Part shown: positions 63,252-64,000 of the stretch, piece by piece
How positions within the stretch are numbered: position 1 is the first letter of the stretch
Layout: each line of letters opens with the position of its first letter
NCBI RefSeq assembly: GCF_009829915.1
Contig: NZ_SZZW01000002.1
Location: 212,238 to 276,237 of the forward strand
Reading direction: 5' to 3'
Source: Pantoea sp. Nvir
GTDB taxonomy: Bacteria; Pseudomonadota; Gammaproteobacteria; Enterobacterales; Enterobacteriaceae
Length of the DNA: 64,000 nt
The notes under the pieces: generated by a model
The model's database searches: none
Seen by the model: the letters and a program-made list of their open reading frames with translations, nothing else
What the model was told of the DNA's origin: nothing
Made by a program: the position numbers and the translations under genes

Positions 63252-64000
63252 ATGGATTTACTCTCCAATTATGGACTTTTTTTGATCAAATTAATGACAA
63301 TAGTGGTAGTAGTTTTTGCCGTAGTAGCGATTATTGTGAATGCTAGATTGCGTAAGCGCTGTCAGCCTGCTGGGCAACTGCAGTTAATGCACCTGAGCGA
63401 TGAGTACCAGCAAATGAAGGAATATCTGCAGTTGGCAAAAATGAAACCAAAGGTACAAAAAGTCTGGTTGAAACAGCATAAAAAAGCAAAAAAACAAAAG
63501 GAAGAAGCAGAAAAGCACGCCGTAAAGCAGGGTATCAAAGATAAACAGAAGTCAACGCTCTACGTCATCGATTTTAAAGGCAGCATAGATGCCTGCGAAG
63601 TGATGGAACTGCGTGAAGAGATTTCCGCTGTATTGGCAATAGCTGAGAAAGGTGATGAAGTACTGATAAGACTGGAGAGCCCTGGCGGCATCGTGCATGG
63701 GTATGGACTAGCATCTTCACAACTTCAACGTCTGCGTGATCGCGGAATATACGTTACAATATCAGTAGATAAGATAGCTGCTAGTGGCGGCTATCTTATG
63801 GCATGTGTAGCGGATCGCGTTGTCGCCGCGCCTTTCGCCATTATCGGCTCTATCGGTGTAGTGGCACAGCTCCCCAATTTCAATCGTCTGCTCAAGCTCA
63901 ACAATATTGATGTAGAACTGCATACTGCTGGCCGGTATAAGCGTACGCTTACACTTTTTGGCAAAAATACTGAGGAGGGAAGAGAAAAATTTCAGGAATA
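63252..64000 (+). CDS. sohB: Inner membrane peptidase SohB (3' cut by window)
   Basis: The frame is open from the ATG at 63252 to the window edge, giving about 249 residues of a roughly 350-residue protein. SohB is an S49 family (SppA-like) serine protease anchored in the inner membrane. There is an N-terminal membrane segment (about 12-30), a charged coiled part (about 50-98), and an S49 domain starting LYVIDFKGSIDA; the catalytic serine is S178 in DKIAASGGYLMA, with IGSIGVVAQLPNF downstream. Starting ATG follows GGCGATAAG, a moderate ribosome site. In E. coli extra SohB compensates for DegP loss. Confidence 0.94.
   Translation, partial: MDLLSNYGLFLIKLMTIVVVVFAVVAIIVNARLRKRCQPAGQLQLMHLSDEYQQMKEYLQLAKMKPKVQKVWLKQHKKAKKQKEEAEKHAVKQGIKDKQKSTLYVIDFKGSIDACEVMELREEISAVLAIAEKGDEVLIRLESPGGIVHGYGLASSQLQRLRDRGIYVTISVDKIAASGGYLMACVADRVVAAPFAIIGSIGVVAQLPNFNRLLKLNNIDVELHTAGRYKRTLTLFGKNTEEGREKFQE

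Overview
The window is about 64 kb from a gammaproteobacterial (enterobacterial-type) chromosome. Nearly every intact protein aligns along its full length with an E. coli/Yersinia/Sodalis counterpart, and gene order follows the ancestral enterobacterial blocks (yebC-ruvCAB, znu, zwf, holE-proQ-htpX, manXYZ, pabB, tsaB-rnd-minEDC, ycgB-dadX-cvrA, yeaHG-gapA, galU, trp-yciO-rluB-sohB). The genes are separated by long AT-rich stretches containing recognisable wreckage of lost genes (prc, yoaA, fadD, rssB, rnm), and I estimate only about 70 % of the window is coding. There are no insertion sequences, prophages, tRNAs, rRNAs or CRISPR arrays that I can see. This pattern fits a host-restricted insect endosymbiont part-way through genome reduction. 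A Sodalis-allied symbiont is my best guess, but the window alone does not prove it.

Layout. 1-7.6 kb: the end of yebC, the RuvC/RuvA/RuvB Holliday-junction genes, the divergent zinc-uptake genes znuCB/znuA with a Zur-type box between them, the peptidoglycan hydrolase mepM and the lipid A acyltransferase lpxM. 7.9-17 kb: pykA and zwf (hexR, edd and eda are gone), holE, the small RNA gene sdsR, 2.3 kb of eroded DNA, proQ and a wrecked prc. 17-28 kb: htpX, the mannose PTS manXYZ, pabB, tsaB, the lipoprotein yeaY, a fadD remnant, and rnd. 28-42.5 kb: minCDE, ycgB (SpoVR), dadX, a small conserved protein, cvrA, yeaH-yeaG and gapA. 42.5-51 kb: a wrecked rssB, then galU-ugd-UDP-glucuronate 4-epimerase, marC and clsA. 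51-64 kb: yciI, yciB, yciC, a complete trpEGDCFBA operon behind a recognisable TrpR operator, then yciO, rluB and a sohB cut by the window edge.

How it fits together. The cell keeps a full Gram-negative envelope (lipid A acylation, UDP-glucuronate/UDP-galacturonate supply, cardiolipin, D-alanine, Min division system), hexose import through ManXYZ feeding glycolysis and the oxidative pentose phosphate branch, complete tryptophan synthesis from chorismate, and a branch into folate (pabB). Fatty-acid degradation (fadD) is lost.

Most notable observations: (1) an intact-looking SdsR small RNA, a sigma-S-dependent Hfq RNA in its relatives, kept in a region where its protein-coding neighbours have vanished; (2) decay of rssB, the adaptor that delivers sigma-S to ClpXP, while sigma-S-associated genes (sdsR, yeaG-yeaH, ycgB) persist; (3) several perfect inverted repeats, including a 34-bp palindrome inside the ruvB coding sequence and a 28-bp-arm hairpin after zwf; (4) a trp promoter/operator preserved while the leader peptide and attenuator are not; (5) an unidentified structured, GC-rich element in the decayed DNA between htpX and manZ.
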